A stretch of DNA of 64,000 bases from Betaproteobacteria bacterium (GTDB taxonomy: Bacteria; Pseudomonadota; Gammaproteobacteria; Burkholderiales; SG8-41). This document shows, piece after piece, positions 18,096-26,769 of this stretch. The position numbers and the translations under genes are program-made. Under the pieces are notes generated by a model, which was given only the letters and a program-made list of their open reading frames with translations, did no database searches and was not told the origin of the DNA. The stretch is taken from positions 11,060 through 75,059 of the forward strand of contig JANYDM010000021.1 of the NCBI GenBank assembly GCA_025363575.1, read 5' to 3'. Positions within the stretch are counted from its first letter, which is position 1, and every line of letters starts with the position of its first letter.

Positions 18096-18863
18096 ATGCA
18101 AATTAAAAACAGCGTATTCCTGATTCCCGGCGGCGCATCGGGCCTGGGTGCGGCGACCGCGCAAACGCTGGTCGCCGCAGGCGGCAAGGTGATGCTGGCC
18201 GATCTCAATCGCGAAGCCGGCGAGAAATTCGCCGCGGGCCTAGGCGCCAACGCAAAATTTGCGGTCGCGGACGTCACGAATGAATCTCAGGTGCAACAAG
18301 CCGTCGACGCGGCAATTGCCGCATTCGGCGGCCTGCACGGACTCGTCAACTGCGCCGGCATAGCGCCCGGCGAGCGGGTGGTCGGCCGGAACGGTGCGCA
18401 CACACTCGAAACATTCAGCCGCGTGATCAACATCAACCTGATCGGCAGCTTCAATACGCTGCGGCTGGCGGCGAACGCGATGGCCAAAAATACGCCGAAC
18501 GCCGACGGCGAGCGCGGCGTGATCATTAACACCGCGTCGGTTGCCGCCTACGAAGGACAGATAGGCCAGGCCGCATACAGCGCATCGAAAGGCGGCATCG
18601 TCGCCATGGCATTGCCGATTGCGCGCGAGCTCGCCAAGCTCGGCATTCGCGTGATGACGATAGCGCCGGGCATTTTCGACACGCCTATGTTGCAAGGCAT
18701 GAGCGAAGAGATACGTGCGTCGCTCGGTGCGCAGGTACCCTTCCCATCGCGGTTGGGCGAACCCGCCGAGTATGCGCGGCTCGCCGCCTTCATCGTGGAG
18801 AACCCCATGCTCAATGCCGAAACGATCCGCCTCGACGGCGCGATCCGCATGACCGCGAAGTAA
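18096..18863 (+). CDS. Short-chain 3-hydroxyacyl-CoA dehydrogenase (HSD10 type)
   Basis: NAD-dependent dehydrogenase of the SDR superfamily, 255 aa. It has the cofactor loop GGASGLG (12-18), NCAG, and the catalytic serine with YSASK (Tyr-x-x-x-Lys). The C-terminal half, GTP-free [26 protein letters not shown] region and IRLDGAIRM end, matches type II 3-hydroxyacyl-CoA dehydrogenases that oxidise 3-hydroxy- and 2-methyl-3-hydroxyacyl-CoA. The ATG at 18096 gives the usual start [13 protein letters not shown]. Together with the enoyl-CoA hydratase 20 bases downstream it supplies two steps of beta-oxidation. Confidence 0.88.
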   Translation: MQIKNSVFLIPGGASGLGAATAQTLVAAGGKVMLADLNREAGEKFAAGLGANAKFAVADVTNESQVQQAVDAAIAAFGGLHGLVNCAGIAPGERVVGRNGAHTLETFSRVININLIGSFNTLRLAANAMAKNTPNADGERGVIINTASVAAYEGQIGQAAYSASKGGIVAMALPIARELAKLGIRVMTIAPGIFDTPMLQGMSEEIRASLGAQVPFPSRLGEPAEYARLAAFIVENPMLNAETIRLDGAIRMTAK

Positions 18864-18882
18864 CGGCGCAAAGGAGTTCAGC

Positions 18883-19671
18883 GTGATCTACCAAAACATC
18901 ATTCTCGAGCACGCCGAGGCGGGCAAGGTCGGCGTGCTGACAGTCAATCGTCCGAAGGCGCTCAATGCGCTCAATGCCGCCACGCTCGACGAGCTGTTGA
19001 ACGCACTGACGCGTGTTGCAGAAGATCGCGAAGTGCGCGTGCTGCTCGTCACCGGCGCGGGCGACAAGGCATTTATCGCCGGCGCTGACATCGCGGCGAT
19101 GCAGGGCATGAGCGCGCTGGAGGCGCAGACGTTCTCCGAAAAAGGCCAGCGCGTGATGCAGGCGATCGAAGCGCTGGCTGTTCCCGTTATCGCACTGGTC
19201 AACGGCTACGCGCTGGGCGGCGGCTGCGAGCTCGCGATGAGCTGCGACTGGATCATCGCGTCGGAAGGCGCCGTATTCGGCCAGCCGGAAGTCAACCTCG
19301 GCATTCCGCCCGGCTTCGGCGGCACGCAAAGACTCGCGCGGCTAGTCGGCCGTGCCCGCGCGCTCGAACTCGTCATCACCGGGCGCAACGTGAAGCCCGA
19401 CGAAGCCCTGCGCATCGGCCTCGTCAACGAAGTCGTAGCCGGCGCGCAACTGACCGGGAAGGGCCTGGAGATGGCCAGGCTGATCGTCGCCAAAGCGCCG
19501 GTGGCGGTGCGCGTCGCCAAGCAGGCAGTGCAGCGCGGACTGGACCTCGATCTCGCGAACGGCTGCGTGCTCGAGACGAGCCTGTTCGCGTTCGCGTTCG
19601 GCACTGCCGACCGCAAGGAAGGCATGACCGCGTTTCTCGAGAAGCGCGCGCCGAAATTCGAGGGCCGCTGA
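18883..19671 (+). CDS. Enoyl-CoA hydratase/isomerase family protein
   Basis: Crotonase-fold enzyme, 262 aa, predicted to hydrate a 2-enoyl-CoA. The oxyanion-hole motif FIAGADIAAM and the two catalytic glutamates are seen, in LGGGCELAMSCDW and in FGQPEVNLGIPPGFGG. The start is a GTG at 18883 behind a good AAGGAG at 18871. It lies 20 bases after the dehydrogenase and one base before the AhpD-like gene, so it is one transcription unit. Confidence 0.92.
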   Translation: MIYQNIILEHAEAGKVGVLTVNRPKALNALNAATLDELLNALTRVAEDREVRVLLVTGAGDKAFIAGADIAAMQGMSALEAQTFSEKGQRVMQAIEALAVPVIALVNGYALGGGCELAMSCDWIIASEGAVFGQPEVNLGIPPGFGGTQRLARLVGRARALELVITGRNVKPDEALRIGLVNEVVAGAQLTGKGLEMARLIVAKAPVAVRVAKQAVQRGLDLDLANGCVLETSLFAFAFGTADRKEGMTAFLEKRAPKFEGR

Positions 19672-19672
19672 C

Positions 19673-20257
19673 GTGAGCGCGCAACCGATCAGCCGTTACC
19701 CTGTGCCCAAGCTGATGGATCTGCCGCTGGACGTGCGCGAGCGTATAGAGAAAGTGCAGGAGAAAGCGGGCTTCGTGCCCAATGTGTTCATCACGCTCGC
19801 GCACCGACCCGCCGAGTTCCGCGCGTTTTTCGATTATCACGACGCGTTGCTGCTCAAGGAAGGCGGCGGGCTGACCAAGGCCGAGCGCGAAATGATCGTC
19901 GTCGCGACGAGCGCCGCGAACCAATGCCATTACTGCGTAATCGCGCATGGCGCGATCCTGCGCATTTACGCGAAGAACCCGCTAATCGCCGACCAGATCG
20001 CGGTCAACTACCGCAAGGCGGACCTGAAGCCGCACCAGAAGGCGATGCTGGATTTCGCGCTCAAGGTCGCGCTGGTCTCGCAGGAAATAAGCGATGAGGA
20101 CTTCGCGGGCCTGCACACGCACGGCTTCTCCGACGAGGACATCTGGGACATCGGCGCGATCGCGGCGCTATTTGCGTTGTCAAATCGCATGGCCAACCTT
20201 ATAAACATGCGTCCGAACGACGAGTTTTACCTGCTGGGACGCGTTCCCAAGGCGTGA
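19673..20257 (+). CDS. AhpD-fold peroxidase-related protein
   Basis: 194 aa protein of the carboxymuconolactone-decarboxylase / AhpD superfamily. The redox motif CHYC followed by a histidine in NQCHYCVIAHGAIL (about residues 83-96) is intact. The GTG start at 19673 is one base after the hydratase stop, indicating tight coupling. Relatives act as alkylhydroperoxidases; a role in dealing with peroxide made by acyl-CoA oxidation is inference. Confidence 0.85.
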   Translation: MSAQPISRYPVPKLMDLPLDVRERIEKVQEKAGFVPNVFITLAHRPAEFRAFFDYHDALLLKEGGGLTKAEREMIVVATSAANQCHYCVIAHGAILRIYAKNPLIADQIAVNYRKADLKPHQKAMLDFALKVALVSQEISDEDFAGLHTHGFSDEDIWDIGAIAALFALSNRMANLINMRPNDEFYLLGRVPKA

Positions 20258-20320
20258 ATTGCGCGCTTGCTAAGCACGTACGCCGCCAGCCGCGGAGGCC
20301 GCAAAGCACCATAGCGCCGA

Positions 20321-20329
20321 TGCTATAAT
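20321..20329 (+). promoter_or_regulatory. Extended -10 promoter upstream of aceE
   Basis: TGCTATAAT is a perfect extended sigma-70 -10 element (TGnTATAAT), 90 bases before the aceE start. The position 17 bases further upstream (GCAAAG) is a poor -35, as extended -10 promoters tolerate. The leader then contains a small hairpin, GTCCC...GGGAC, just ahead of the ribosome binding region. Confidence 0.65.
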
Positions 20330-20418
20330 TCGTCTGCGGCCGGCGCCACAAGCGCGTGGCCGCGACCGAAAAGTCCCCGTCTATAGCGGGACGCCGCAAA
20401 CCCCACGAAGGTGATGCC

Positions 20419-23088
20419 ATGGATATGCAGGACATTCCTGATACCGACCCGCAGGAAACCCAGGAGTGGCTGGAGGCGCTCGACGGCGTCTTGAAGCACG
20501 AAGGCGCGCAGCGCGCGCATTTTCTGCTCGAGCAGCTCGTCGACAAGGCACGTCGCAGCGGCGCCTATATTCCGTTCAGCGCCAATACCGCATACCTGAA
20601 CACCATTCCGCCGGGGAGCGAAGAGCACCTGCCCGGCGATGGCGAACTCGAGCACCGCATCCGCTCGTATGTGCGCTGGAACGCCATGGCAATGGTGGTA
20701 CGCGCCAACAAGCACACCAATGTCGGCGGCCATATTGCGAGCTTTGCGTCGGCGGCAACGCTCTACGACGTCGGCTTCAATCATTTCTGGCGCGCGCAAA
20801 ACGAGAAATTCGGCGGCGATCTCGTGTTCGTGCAGGGTCATTCCGCACCGGGCGTCTACGCGCGCGCATTCATGCTGGGCCGGCTCACGGCCGAGCAGAT
20901 GGACAATTTCCGCCAGGAAGTCGACGGCAAAGGACTGTCTTCCTATCCGCATCCCTGGCTGATGCCCGATTTCTGGCAGTTCCCGACGGTGTCGATGGGA
21001 CTGGGACCGCTGATGGCAATCTACCAGGCGCGCTTCATGCGTTACATGCGCGACCGCGGCATACTCGAAGCGCAGGGCCGCAAGGTATGGGCATTCATGG
21101 GCGACGGCGAGATGGACGAGCCCGAATCGCTGGGCGCGATCTCGCTCGCGGGACGCGAAAAACTCGACAACCTGATCTTCGTCATCAACTGCAACCTGCA
21201 GCGCCTCGATGGCCCGGTGCGCGGCAACGGCAAGATCATCCAGGAACTCGAGTCCGATTTCCGCGGTGCCGGCTGGAACGTGATAAAGGTCATCTGGGGC
21301 GGCTATTGGGACGAGCTCTTCATGCGCGACACCAAGGGCATACTCTTGAAGCGCATGGCGGAGTGCGTCGACGGCGAGTATCAAACGTTCAAGTCGAAAG
21401 ACGGCGCCTACGTGCGCAAGCATTTTTTCGGTAAATATCCAGAGCTTCTCGAAATGGTGTCGACGATGTCGGACGACGACATCTGGCGGCTGAACCGCGG
21501 CGGTCACGATCCCTACAAAGTCTATGCCGCGTACGCGGCTGCGATGAAGCACACAGGCCAGCCGACGGTGATACTTGCGAAGACCATCAAAGGCTACGGC
21601 ATGGGCGAGGCCGGCGAATCGCAGAACATCACCCATCAGCAGAAAAAGATGGGCACGTCGTCGATCAAGGCTTTCCGCGACCGCTTTGCGCTGCCGGTGC
21701 CCGACGACCAGCTCGAAGAAGTCCCTTACCTGACTTTCGCCGAAGGCTCGCCCGAACTCAATTACATGCGCGAGAAGCGCCAGTCGCTCGGCGGCTACCA
21801 GCCCGCGCGCCGACGCAAGGCCGCGGCCCTCGAAGTGCCGGCGCTGTCGGCATTCGAAACGTTGTTGAAAGCGAGCGGCGCAGGACGCGAACTGTCAACG
21901 ACGATGGCGTTCGTGCGCATCCTTACGACGCTGGTGCGCGACAAGAAAATCGGCCAGTACGTGGTGCCCATCGTGCCGGATGAATCGCGCACGTTCGGCA
22001 TGGAAGGCATGTTCCGGCAGCTCGGCATCTATTCGCACGTCGGCCAGCTCTACACGCCGCAGGACGCAGACCAGCTCATGTTCTACAAGGAAGACCAGAA
22101 AGGGCAGGTGTTGCAGGAAGGCATCAACGAACCGGGCGCGATGTCGTCGTGGATTGCGGCGGCAACGTCGTACAGCACGCACGGCGTGTCGATGATTCCG
22201 TTCTATATTTTCTATTCGATGTTCGGTTTCCAGCGCGTCGGCGATCTGTGCTGGGCCGCCGGCGACATGCGGGCGCGCGGTTTTCTGCTCGGCGGCACCG
22301 CCGGCCGCACGACGCTGAATGGCGAAGGTCTGCAGCACGAAGACGGGCACAGCCACCTGCTGGCGGCAACCATACCGAACTGCGTGGCTTACGATCCGAC
22401 TTACGCGTACGAACTCGCGGTAATCATTCAAGACGGCCTGCGCCGCATGTACCAAGAGCAGGAAGACGTTTATTACTACATCACCGTGATGAACGAGAAC
22501 TACGAGCATCCGGCCATGCCGGAAGGTGTCGAGAAGGGCATCCTGAAAGGGATGTATCTGCTGCGCGAAGGCAAGGCTAAAAAGAACGCGCCGAAAGTAC
22601 AATTGCTCGGCAGCGGCGTGATACTGCGTGAAGTGATTGCGGGCGCCGAACTGCTCGAGAAGGATTTCGGCATCGCGGCGGACATCTGGAGCGTCACCAG
22701 CTTCAACGAATTGCGCCGCGACGGCCTTGATGCACAGCGCTGGAACATGCTGCATCCGGAAGCCGAGCCACGCCTCTCGCATATCGAAACCTGCCTTAAA
22801 GACCGCGAGGGCCCGGTCATCGCATCGACGGACTACATGAAGATGTATGCCGACCAGGTGCGAGCGTTCCTGCCCGCCCGTCATTTTCACGCGCTCGGCG
22901 CCGATGGTTTCGGGCGCTCGGACACGCGCGAAAAGCTGCGCCGTTTTTTCGAGGTTGATCGCAACTACGTGGCGGTCGCGGCGCTGAAAGCGCTGGCCGA
23001 CATGGAGCTTGTGCCGCGCAAGACGGTGACCGAAGCGATCAAGAAATATAGCGTCGACCCCGACAAGCCCAACCCGACCACTGTTTGA
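20419..23088 (+). CDS. aceE: Pyruvate dehydrogenase E1 component (homodimeric type)
   Basis: Thiamine-diphosphate-dependent decarboxylase of pyruvate in the PDH complex, 889 aa (E. coli 887). The ThDP motif starts GDGEMDEPESLG (228-239) and closes with the NCN of FVINCNLQ. The frame is open upstream, but the ATG at 20419 gives the usual MDMQDIPDTDPQETQEWLEA start. It is followed by aceF after a heptad-type inverted repeat that begins on the aceE stop codon. Confidence 0.97.
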   Translation: MDMQDIPDTDPQETQEWLEALDGVLKHEGAQRAHFLLEQLVDKARRSGAYIPFSANTAYLNTIPPGSEEHLPGDGELEHRIRSYVRWNAMAMVVRANKHTNVGGHIASFASAATLYDVGFNHFWRAQNEKFGGDLVFVQGHSAPGVYARAFMLGRLTAEQMDNFRQEVDGKGLSSYPHPWLMPDFWQFPTVSMGLGPLMAIYQARFMRYMRDRGILEAQGRKVWAFMGDGEMDEPESLGAISLAGREKLDNLIFVINCNLQRLDGPVRGNGKIIQELESDFRGAGWNVIKVIWGGYWDELFMRDTKGILLKRMAECVDGEYQTFKSKDGAYVRKHFFGKYPELLEMVSTMSDDDIWRLNRGGHDPYKVYAAYAAAMKHTGQPTVILAKTIKGYGMGEAGESQNITHQQKKMGTSSIKAFRDRFALPVPDDQLEEVPYLTFAEGSPELNYMREKRQSLGGYQPARRRKAAALEVPALSAFETLLKASGAGRELSTTMAFVRILTTLVRDKKIGQYVVPIVPDESRTFGMEGMFRQLGIYSHVGQLYTPQDADQLMFYKEDQKGQVLQEGINEPGAMSSWIAAATSYSTHGVSMIPFYIFYSMFGFQRVGDLCWAAGDMRARGFLLGGTAGRTTLNGEGLQHEDGHSHLLAATIPNCVAYDPTYAYELAVIIQDGLRRMYQEQEDVYYYITVMNENYEHPAMPEGVEKGILKGMYLLREGKAKKNAPKVQLLGSGVILREVIAGAELLEKDFGIAADIWSVTSFNELRRDGLDAQRWNMLHPEAEPRLSHIETCLKDREGPVIASTDYMKMYADQVRAFLPARHFHALGADGFGRSDTREKLRRFFEVDRNYVAVAALKALADMELVPRKTVTEAIKKYSVDPDKPNPTTV

Positions 23089-23183
23089 GGAGTGAGGAAT
23101 GAGGATTGAGGATCGAGGGAGAGGGCGGCGCACGATGTGCGACATTAGTGTTACTCAATCCTCAATCCTGCATTCTCAATCCT
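23086..23183. repeat. Heptad-periodic inverted repeat between aceE and aceF
   Basis: Starting on the aceE stop codon the sequence runs in 7-mers: TGAGGAG, TGAGGAA, TGAGGAT, TGAGGAT, CGAGGGA (23086-23120). The right arm reads CTCAATC, CTCAATC, CTGCATT, CTCAATC (23154-23181), largely complementary. It ends 10 bases before the aceF ATG. The purine-rich left arm contains several Shine-Dalgarno-like words; the aceF start itself has none. Confidence 0.9.
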
Positions 23184-23185
23184 AG
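23099..23185 (+). CDS. Possible leader ORF inside the aceE-aceF repeat
   Basis: A 28-codon frame from the ATG at 23099 to TAG at 23183-23185, starting [15 protein letters not shown] at 23087 lies 6 bases ahead of the ATG, a good ribosome binding site. The stop is 8 bases before aceF, close enough for re-initiation. The ORF in the rlmH-maf repeat also starts MRIEDR, but both come from the same repeated DNA words, so the shared peptide may be only a by-product. Translation is unproven. Confidence 0.3.
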   Translation: MRIEDRGRGRRTMCDISVTQSSILHSQS

Positions 23186-23193
23186 CGAATATC

Positions 23194-24504
23194 ATGAGCG
23201 TAATCGAAGTCAAAGTCCCCGATATCGGGGATTTCAAGGACATCCCGATCATCGAAATCCTGGTCAAGCCCGGCGACAGCGTCAGCGCCGAAGACCCGTT
23301 GATTGCGCTCGAGTCGGATAAGGCGACCATGGAAGTGCCGGCGCCGAGCGCGGGCACGGTGAAGGAAATCAAGGTCAAGGTCGGCGACAAGGTTTCGCAG
23401 GGCACGCTGGTACTGATGCTCGATGCGGCGGCGGCGCCCGGCGCTGGGCCAGCGCAGCCTGCTGCGGGCAAGCCCGTAGCGCCACCTGCTGCGCCGCTTG
23501 CGCCGGCGCCTGCCGCTGCTTCACCGCCGCCCGCGTCTGCGCCGGCAACCGCGAGTCCGACGGCATCGCTCGAGCCGATCGACGAAGCGAAACTGAAACT
23601 CGTGCACGCGGGCCCGTCGGTGCGGCGCTTCGCGCGTGAGCTGGGAGCGGACCTGTCGAAAGTGACCGGTAGCGGTCCCAAGGGCCGCGTTCTGCGCGAA
23701 GACGTGCAGACTTACGTCAAGGGCGAACTCACGCGACCGCGCGGCGGCGCCGGCAGCGGGCTCGGCTTCAATCTGCTGCCGATGCCACAGGTCGACTTCG
23801 CCAAATTCGGGCCCGTGCAATCGCAGGCGTTGTCGCGCATCAAGAAACTGTCGGGCGCGAACCTGCACCGCAACTGGGTCGCCATTCCGCACGTCACGCA
23901 GCAGGACGAGGCCGATATCACGGAGCTCGAGGCGTTTCGCAAGTCACAGTCCGAAGCCGCGAAGAAAGAGGGCATACGCTTTACTCTGCTCGCGTTCCTG
24001 ATGAAAGCGGCGGTCGTCGCGTTGAAACAGTATCCAAATTTCAATGCCTCGCTGTCACCCGATGGCGAAAACCTCATACTCAAGCAATATTTCCATATCG
24101 GTGTGGCGGTCGATACTCCGCTTGGCCTCGTAGTGCCCGTCATACGCGATGCCGACAAAAAAGGCCTGCTCGAACTCGCGAAAGAACTCGGCGTAATCAG
24201 CGCGCGCATGCGCGACGGCAAGATCAATCCGGCCGACCTGCAGGGCGGCTGCTTTTCGATATCCAGCCTCGGCGGTCTTGGCGGCACTTACTTCACGCCT
24301 ATCATTAACGCGCCGGAAGTTGCGATACTCGGCGTCGGCAAGTCGGTCATGCGGCCGGTGTGGGACGGCAAGCAGTTCGCGCCGCGGCTGATGCTGCCGC
24401 TGTCGCTGTCCTACGATCACCGCGTGATTGATGGCGCGCAGGGCGCGCGCTTCATCGCGCATCTTTCCAGCGTGTTGTCCGATATCCGGCGTCTGGTTCT
24501 ATAG
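23194..24504 (+). CDS. aceF: Pyruvate dehydrogenase E2 (dihydrolipoyl acetyltransferase)
   Basis: Core acetyltransferase of the PDH complex, 436 aa. It has one lipoyl domain with the lipoylated lysine in [10 protein letters not shown] (K43), an Ala/Pro-rich linker (about 85-128), the E1/E3-binding domain [15 protein letters not shown] (about 145), and the catalytic domain ending in [12 protein letters not shown] with H409 and D413. Many relatives carry two or three lipoyl domains, so this is a compact form. No lpd (E3) gene follows; nadD comes next, so E3 must be encoded elsewhere. Confidence 0.96.
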   Translation: MSVIEVKVPDIGDFKDIPIIEILVKPGDSVSAEDPLIALESDKATMEVPAPSAGTVKEIKVKVGDKVSQGTLVLMLDAAAAPGAGPAQPAAGKPVAPPAAPLAPAPAAASPPPASAPATASPTASLEPIDEAKLKLVHAGPSVRRFARELGADLSKVTGSGPKGRVLREDVQTYVKGELTRPRGGAGSGLGFNLLPMPQVDFAKFGPVQSQALSRIKKLSGANLHRNWVAIPHVTQQDEADITELEAFRKSQSEAAKKEGIRFTLLAFLMKAAVVALKQYPNFNASLSPDGENLILKQYFHIGVAVDTPLGLVVPVIRDADKKGLLELAKELGVISARMRDGKINPADLQGGCFSISSLGGLGGTYFTPIINAPEVAILGVGKSVMRPVWDGKQFAPRLMLPLSLSYDHRVIDGAQGARFIAHLSSVLSDIRRLVL

Positions 24505-24562
24505 AACGGATGCGCGTGGCAGTGTCGGGAACTTTCGGTCAGCCTAGCGGCAGTCGCCTCGC

Positions 24563-25240
24563 GTGAACGCGCCCATTGCCGTTTTCGGCGGCACTTTCGA
24601 CCCTATTCACTTCGGTCATCTGCGGCTTGCGCAAGAACTCACCGAGTCTATGCATATGGACGAAGTGCGTTTCATGCCGGGCGGCACGCCGCCGCACCGC
24701 GCCGTTCCGCAAGTCACATCCGCGCAACGTCTGGAGATGGCGCGGCTCGCGATTGCCGGCAATCCCCTGTTTGCCATCGACGACCGCGAAGTCAGACGCA
24801 GCGGTCCCGGCTACACGGTTGACTCGCTGGCGGAAATACGCGGTGAAGTGGGCGACAAGCGTCCGCTGTGTCTGCTGCTGGGTGCGGATGCGTTTCTGGA
24901 GCTCGCAACATGGCACCGCTGGCACGATTTGTTCAAGCTCGCGCATCTCGTCGTCGCGCACCGGCCGGGCTTTCCGCCCGAGTCGTGGCCGGCCCGCATG
25001 CCTGAGCCGCTCGCGCGCGAATACGCCGCGCGGCTCATGCATCAGCCGTTCGCAGTACACCTTTCGCCCGCCGGCGGCATCGCGACGCAGGCCATCGCCG
25101 CGCTCGATATTTCGGCGTCGATGATCCGCGACTCGCTGGCACGCGGCGTGAGCCCGCGCTATTTGCTTCCCGATCCGGTTCTCGACTATATTCGCAGCCA
25201 CAAACTTTACGTTACGCAGGAGGTGAATGAGAGTCGATAG
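24563..25240 (+). CDS. nadD: Nicotinate-nucleotide adenylyltransferase
   Basis: Converts nicotinate mononucleotide and ATP to deamido-NAD, the penultimate step of NAD synthesis; 225 aa. The nucleotidyltransferase motif FGGTFDPIHFGHLRLA (about residues 7-22) and the later ISASMIR loop are intact. The start is a GTG at 24563. It overlaps rsfS by 14 bases, the usual nadD-rsfS-rlmH order. Confidence 0.95.
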   Translation: MNAPIAVFGGTFDPIHFGHLRLAQELTESMHMDEVRFMPGGTPPHRAVPQVTSAQRLEMARLAIAGNPLFAIDDREVRRSGPGYTVDSLAEIRGEVGDKRPLCLLLGADAFLELATWHRWHDLFKLAHLVVAHRPGFPPESWPARMPEPLAREYAARLMHQPFAVHLSPAGGIATQAIAALDISASMIRDSLARGVSPRYLLPDPVLDYIRSHKLYVTQEVNESR

Positions 25241-25586
25241 GCTGGTCAAAGCCACGGTTGATGCGCTTGAAGACATCAAGGGGCGCGACATTGTGGTACT
25301 CGACGTGCGCCGGATGACGGCGCTGTTCGACAAGGTGATCGTGGTGAGCGGCGATTCGGCGCGGCAAAACAAAGCGCTCGCCAGCCATCTGCAGGAAAAG
25401 GTCAAGGCGCTTGGGGCGACCGTGCACGGCGTTGAGGGCACAGAGAGCGGCGAGTGGGTGTTGGTCGATCTCGGCGCTATCGTCGTGCATGTCATGCAGC
25501 CCGCGATACGCCAGCATTACAATCTCGAGGAACTGTGGAGCACTGCAGCCGCGCCGAAGCGGCGGCCCGCCCGCAGCGCGCGCTGA
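25227..25586 (+). CDS. rsfS: Ribosomal silencing factor RsfS
   Basis: Binds L14 of the 50S subunit and blocks subunit joining under starvation; 119 aa. DVRRMTALFDKVIVVSGDSARQ and the GEWVLVDLGAIVVHVMQP segment are diagnostic. The basic tail PKRRPARSAR is extra. It overlaps nadD at its start and rlmH at its end. Confidence 0.95.
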   Translation: MRVDRLVKATVDALEDIKGRDIVVLDVRRMTALFDKVIVVSGDSARQNKALASHLQEKVKALGATVHGVEGTESGEWVLVDLGAIVVHVMQPAIRQHYNLEELWSTAAAPKRRPARSAR

Positions 25587-26059
25587 AATTCCGCATCGTG
25601 GCGGTCGGCCATAAGATGCCGGCGTGGGTCGACGCCGGCTTTGGCGAGTACGCGCAACGCATGCCGCGCGAGGCGCGCATTGAACTGACCGAAATCAAAC
25701 CGGCGGCGCGCGCCGGGCGCGGCGAAAAATCCAGCCAGCAATGGCTGGCGCTCGAAGCGGCGCGCATACGTGCGGCGCTACCGGAGCGCGCGCACAAAGT
25801 CGTGCTCGATGAGCGCGGCAAAGCGCCGACCACTGCGGAGCTCGCGCGCCACATCGAGCGCTGGCGGCAGGACGGCGGCGACGTCGCATTCGTCATCGGC
25901 GGGGCGGACGGCACCGCGCCCATCCTGCAGCGCGAGGCAAACCTGCTGCTGTCGCTATCGCCGCTCACGCTGCCGCATGGACTTTGCCGAGTGCTGCTCG
26001 CCGAGCAACTCTACCGCGCGATCTCGTTGCTGGCCGGACACCCGTACCATCGAAAGTAA
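25535..26059 (+). CDS. rlmH: 23S rRNA pseudouridine-1915 N3-methyltransferase
   Basis: SPOUT methyltransferase modifying helix 69 of 23S rRNA; family length about 155 aa. VIGGADGTAPI and the C-terminal LAEQLYRAISLLAGHPYHRK are clear matches. The start is uncertain. Homology begins at a CTG codon (25583: LKFRIVAVGHKMP against MKLQLVAVGTKMP in E. coli), which overlaps the rsfS stop as CTGA. The nearest standard start is GTG at 25535 with CGAGG ahead, adding 16 residues and overlapping rsfS by 52 bases. The GTG coordinate is given here. Confidence 0.88.
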   Translation: MEHCSRAEAAARPQRALKFRIVAVGHKMPAWVDAGFGEYAQRMPREARIELTEIKPAARAGRGEKSSQQWLALEAARIRAALPERAHKVVLDERGKAPTTAELARHIERWRQDGGDVAFVIGGADGTAPILQREANLLLSLSPLTLPHGLCRVLLAEQLYRAISLLAGHPYHRK

Positions 26060-26063
26060 GGCA

Positions 26064-26148
26064 GGATCGAGGAATGAGGAATGAGGATTGAGGATCGAGC
26101 AAGCCTTAGTGAGCTTTCCTCAATCCTCAATCCATTATCCTCAATCCC
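26064..26148. repeat. Heptad-periodic inverted repeat between rlmH and maf
   Basis: The left arm starts 4 bases after the rlmH stop: GGATCGA, GGAATGA, GGAATGA, GGATTGA, GGATCGA (26064-26098). The right arm reads TCCTCAA, TCCTCAA, TCCATTA, TCCTCAA, then TCCC directly abutting the maf ATG (26117-26148). The arms are complementary apart from a few substitutions. The words are those of the aceE-aceF element read in another phase, so the two share an origin. Confidence 0.9.
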
Positions 26149-26152
26149 ATGA
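26081..26152 (+). CDS. Possible leader ORF inside the rlmH-maf repeat
   Basis: A 23-codon frame from the ATG at 26081 to TGA at 26150-26152, starting MRIEDRASL. The stop overlaps the maf start codon as ATGA, the classic coupling overlap. GAGG at 26069 lies 8 bases ahead of the ATG. It crosses both arms of the repeat, so a translating ribosome would open the hairpin. Expression is unproven. Confidence 0.35.
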   Translation: MRIEDRASLSELSSILNPLSSIP

Positions 26153-26769
26153 CAATCATCTACCTCGCCTCGCGGAGCCCGCGCCGGCGCGAGTTGCTGC
26201 AGCTACTGGGCGTCGCGTTCGATGAGCTGCTCGCGCACGAAATGCATGGCGCGGACGCCGATGAAACGCCGCTCACGGGCGAAGCGCCTGTGGTTTACGC
26301 AATGCGCGTTGCGCGCGCAAAGGCCGAACTCGGCTGGCGCCAGGTCGCGGCGCGCGGCCTCGCGGTGCTGCCCGTGCTTGCTGCCGACACGACGGTGGCA
26401 ATTGGCGAGGAGATTCTGGGCAAACCGGCCGATGCGCTGGACGCGCAGCGGATGCTGCGCCGGCTCACCGGGCGTACGCATTGGGTGCACACCGCGGTGG
26501 CGGTGGCACACCGGGATCGCATTGAAACTGCCCTGTCATCCTCTGCGGTAGAATTCCGCAACCTTGATGACACCGAGATCGAAGCGTATGTAGCGGGCGG
26601 CGAGCCGCTCGACAAGGCGGGCGCTTATGCAATTCAGGGTGAGGCGGCGGCTTTCGTTCGTACGCTGACGGGCAGTTATTCGGGCATCATGGGATTGCCG
26701 CTCGCGCAGACGGCAGCGTTGTTGCGCATGTTCGGGATCGAAAAACAAATTTATACGGATCCGCGGTGA
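26149..26769 (+). CDS. Maf-family nucleotide pyrophosphatase
   Basis: House-cleaning pyrophosphatase of 206 aa that hydrolyses dTTP/UTP or modified nucleotides. ASRSPRRRELL at residues 7-17 is the Maf signature, and the ADTTVAIGEEILGKP and GAYAIQGEAA motifs hold the catalytic aspartate and glutamine/glutamate. The ATG at 26149 directly follows the right arm of an inverted repeat and has no Shine-Dalgarno of its own. Its TGA overlaps the GTG of rng (GTGA). Confidence 0.93.
   Translation: MTIIYLASRSPRRRELLQLLGVAFDELLAHEMHGADADETPLTGEAPVVYAMRVARAKAELGWRQVAARGLAVLPVLAADTTVAIGEEILGKPADALDAQRMLRRLTGRTHWVHTAVAVAHRDRIETALSSSAVEFRNLDDTEIEAYVAGGEPLDKAGAYAIQGEAAAFVRTLTGSYSGIMGLPLAQTAALLRMFGIEKQIYTDPR

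Noticed and set aside
23106..23321. A 71-codon frame across the aceE/aceF junction
   Set aside because: It runs over the repeat and into aceF in the wrong frame; its composition is explained by the overlap.
23086..26148. CRISPR array or tandem-repeat minisatellite at the heptad elements
   Set aside because: There are no repeated direct units of 25-40 bases with unique spacers and no cas genes. The units are 7 bases and arranged as inverted arms.
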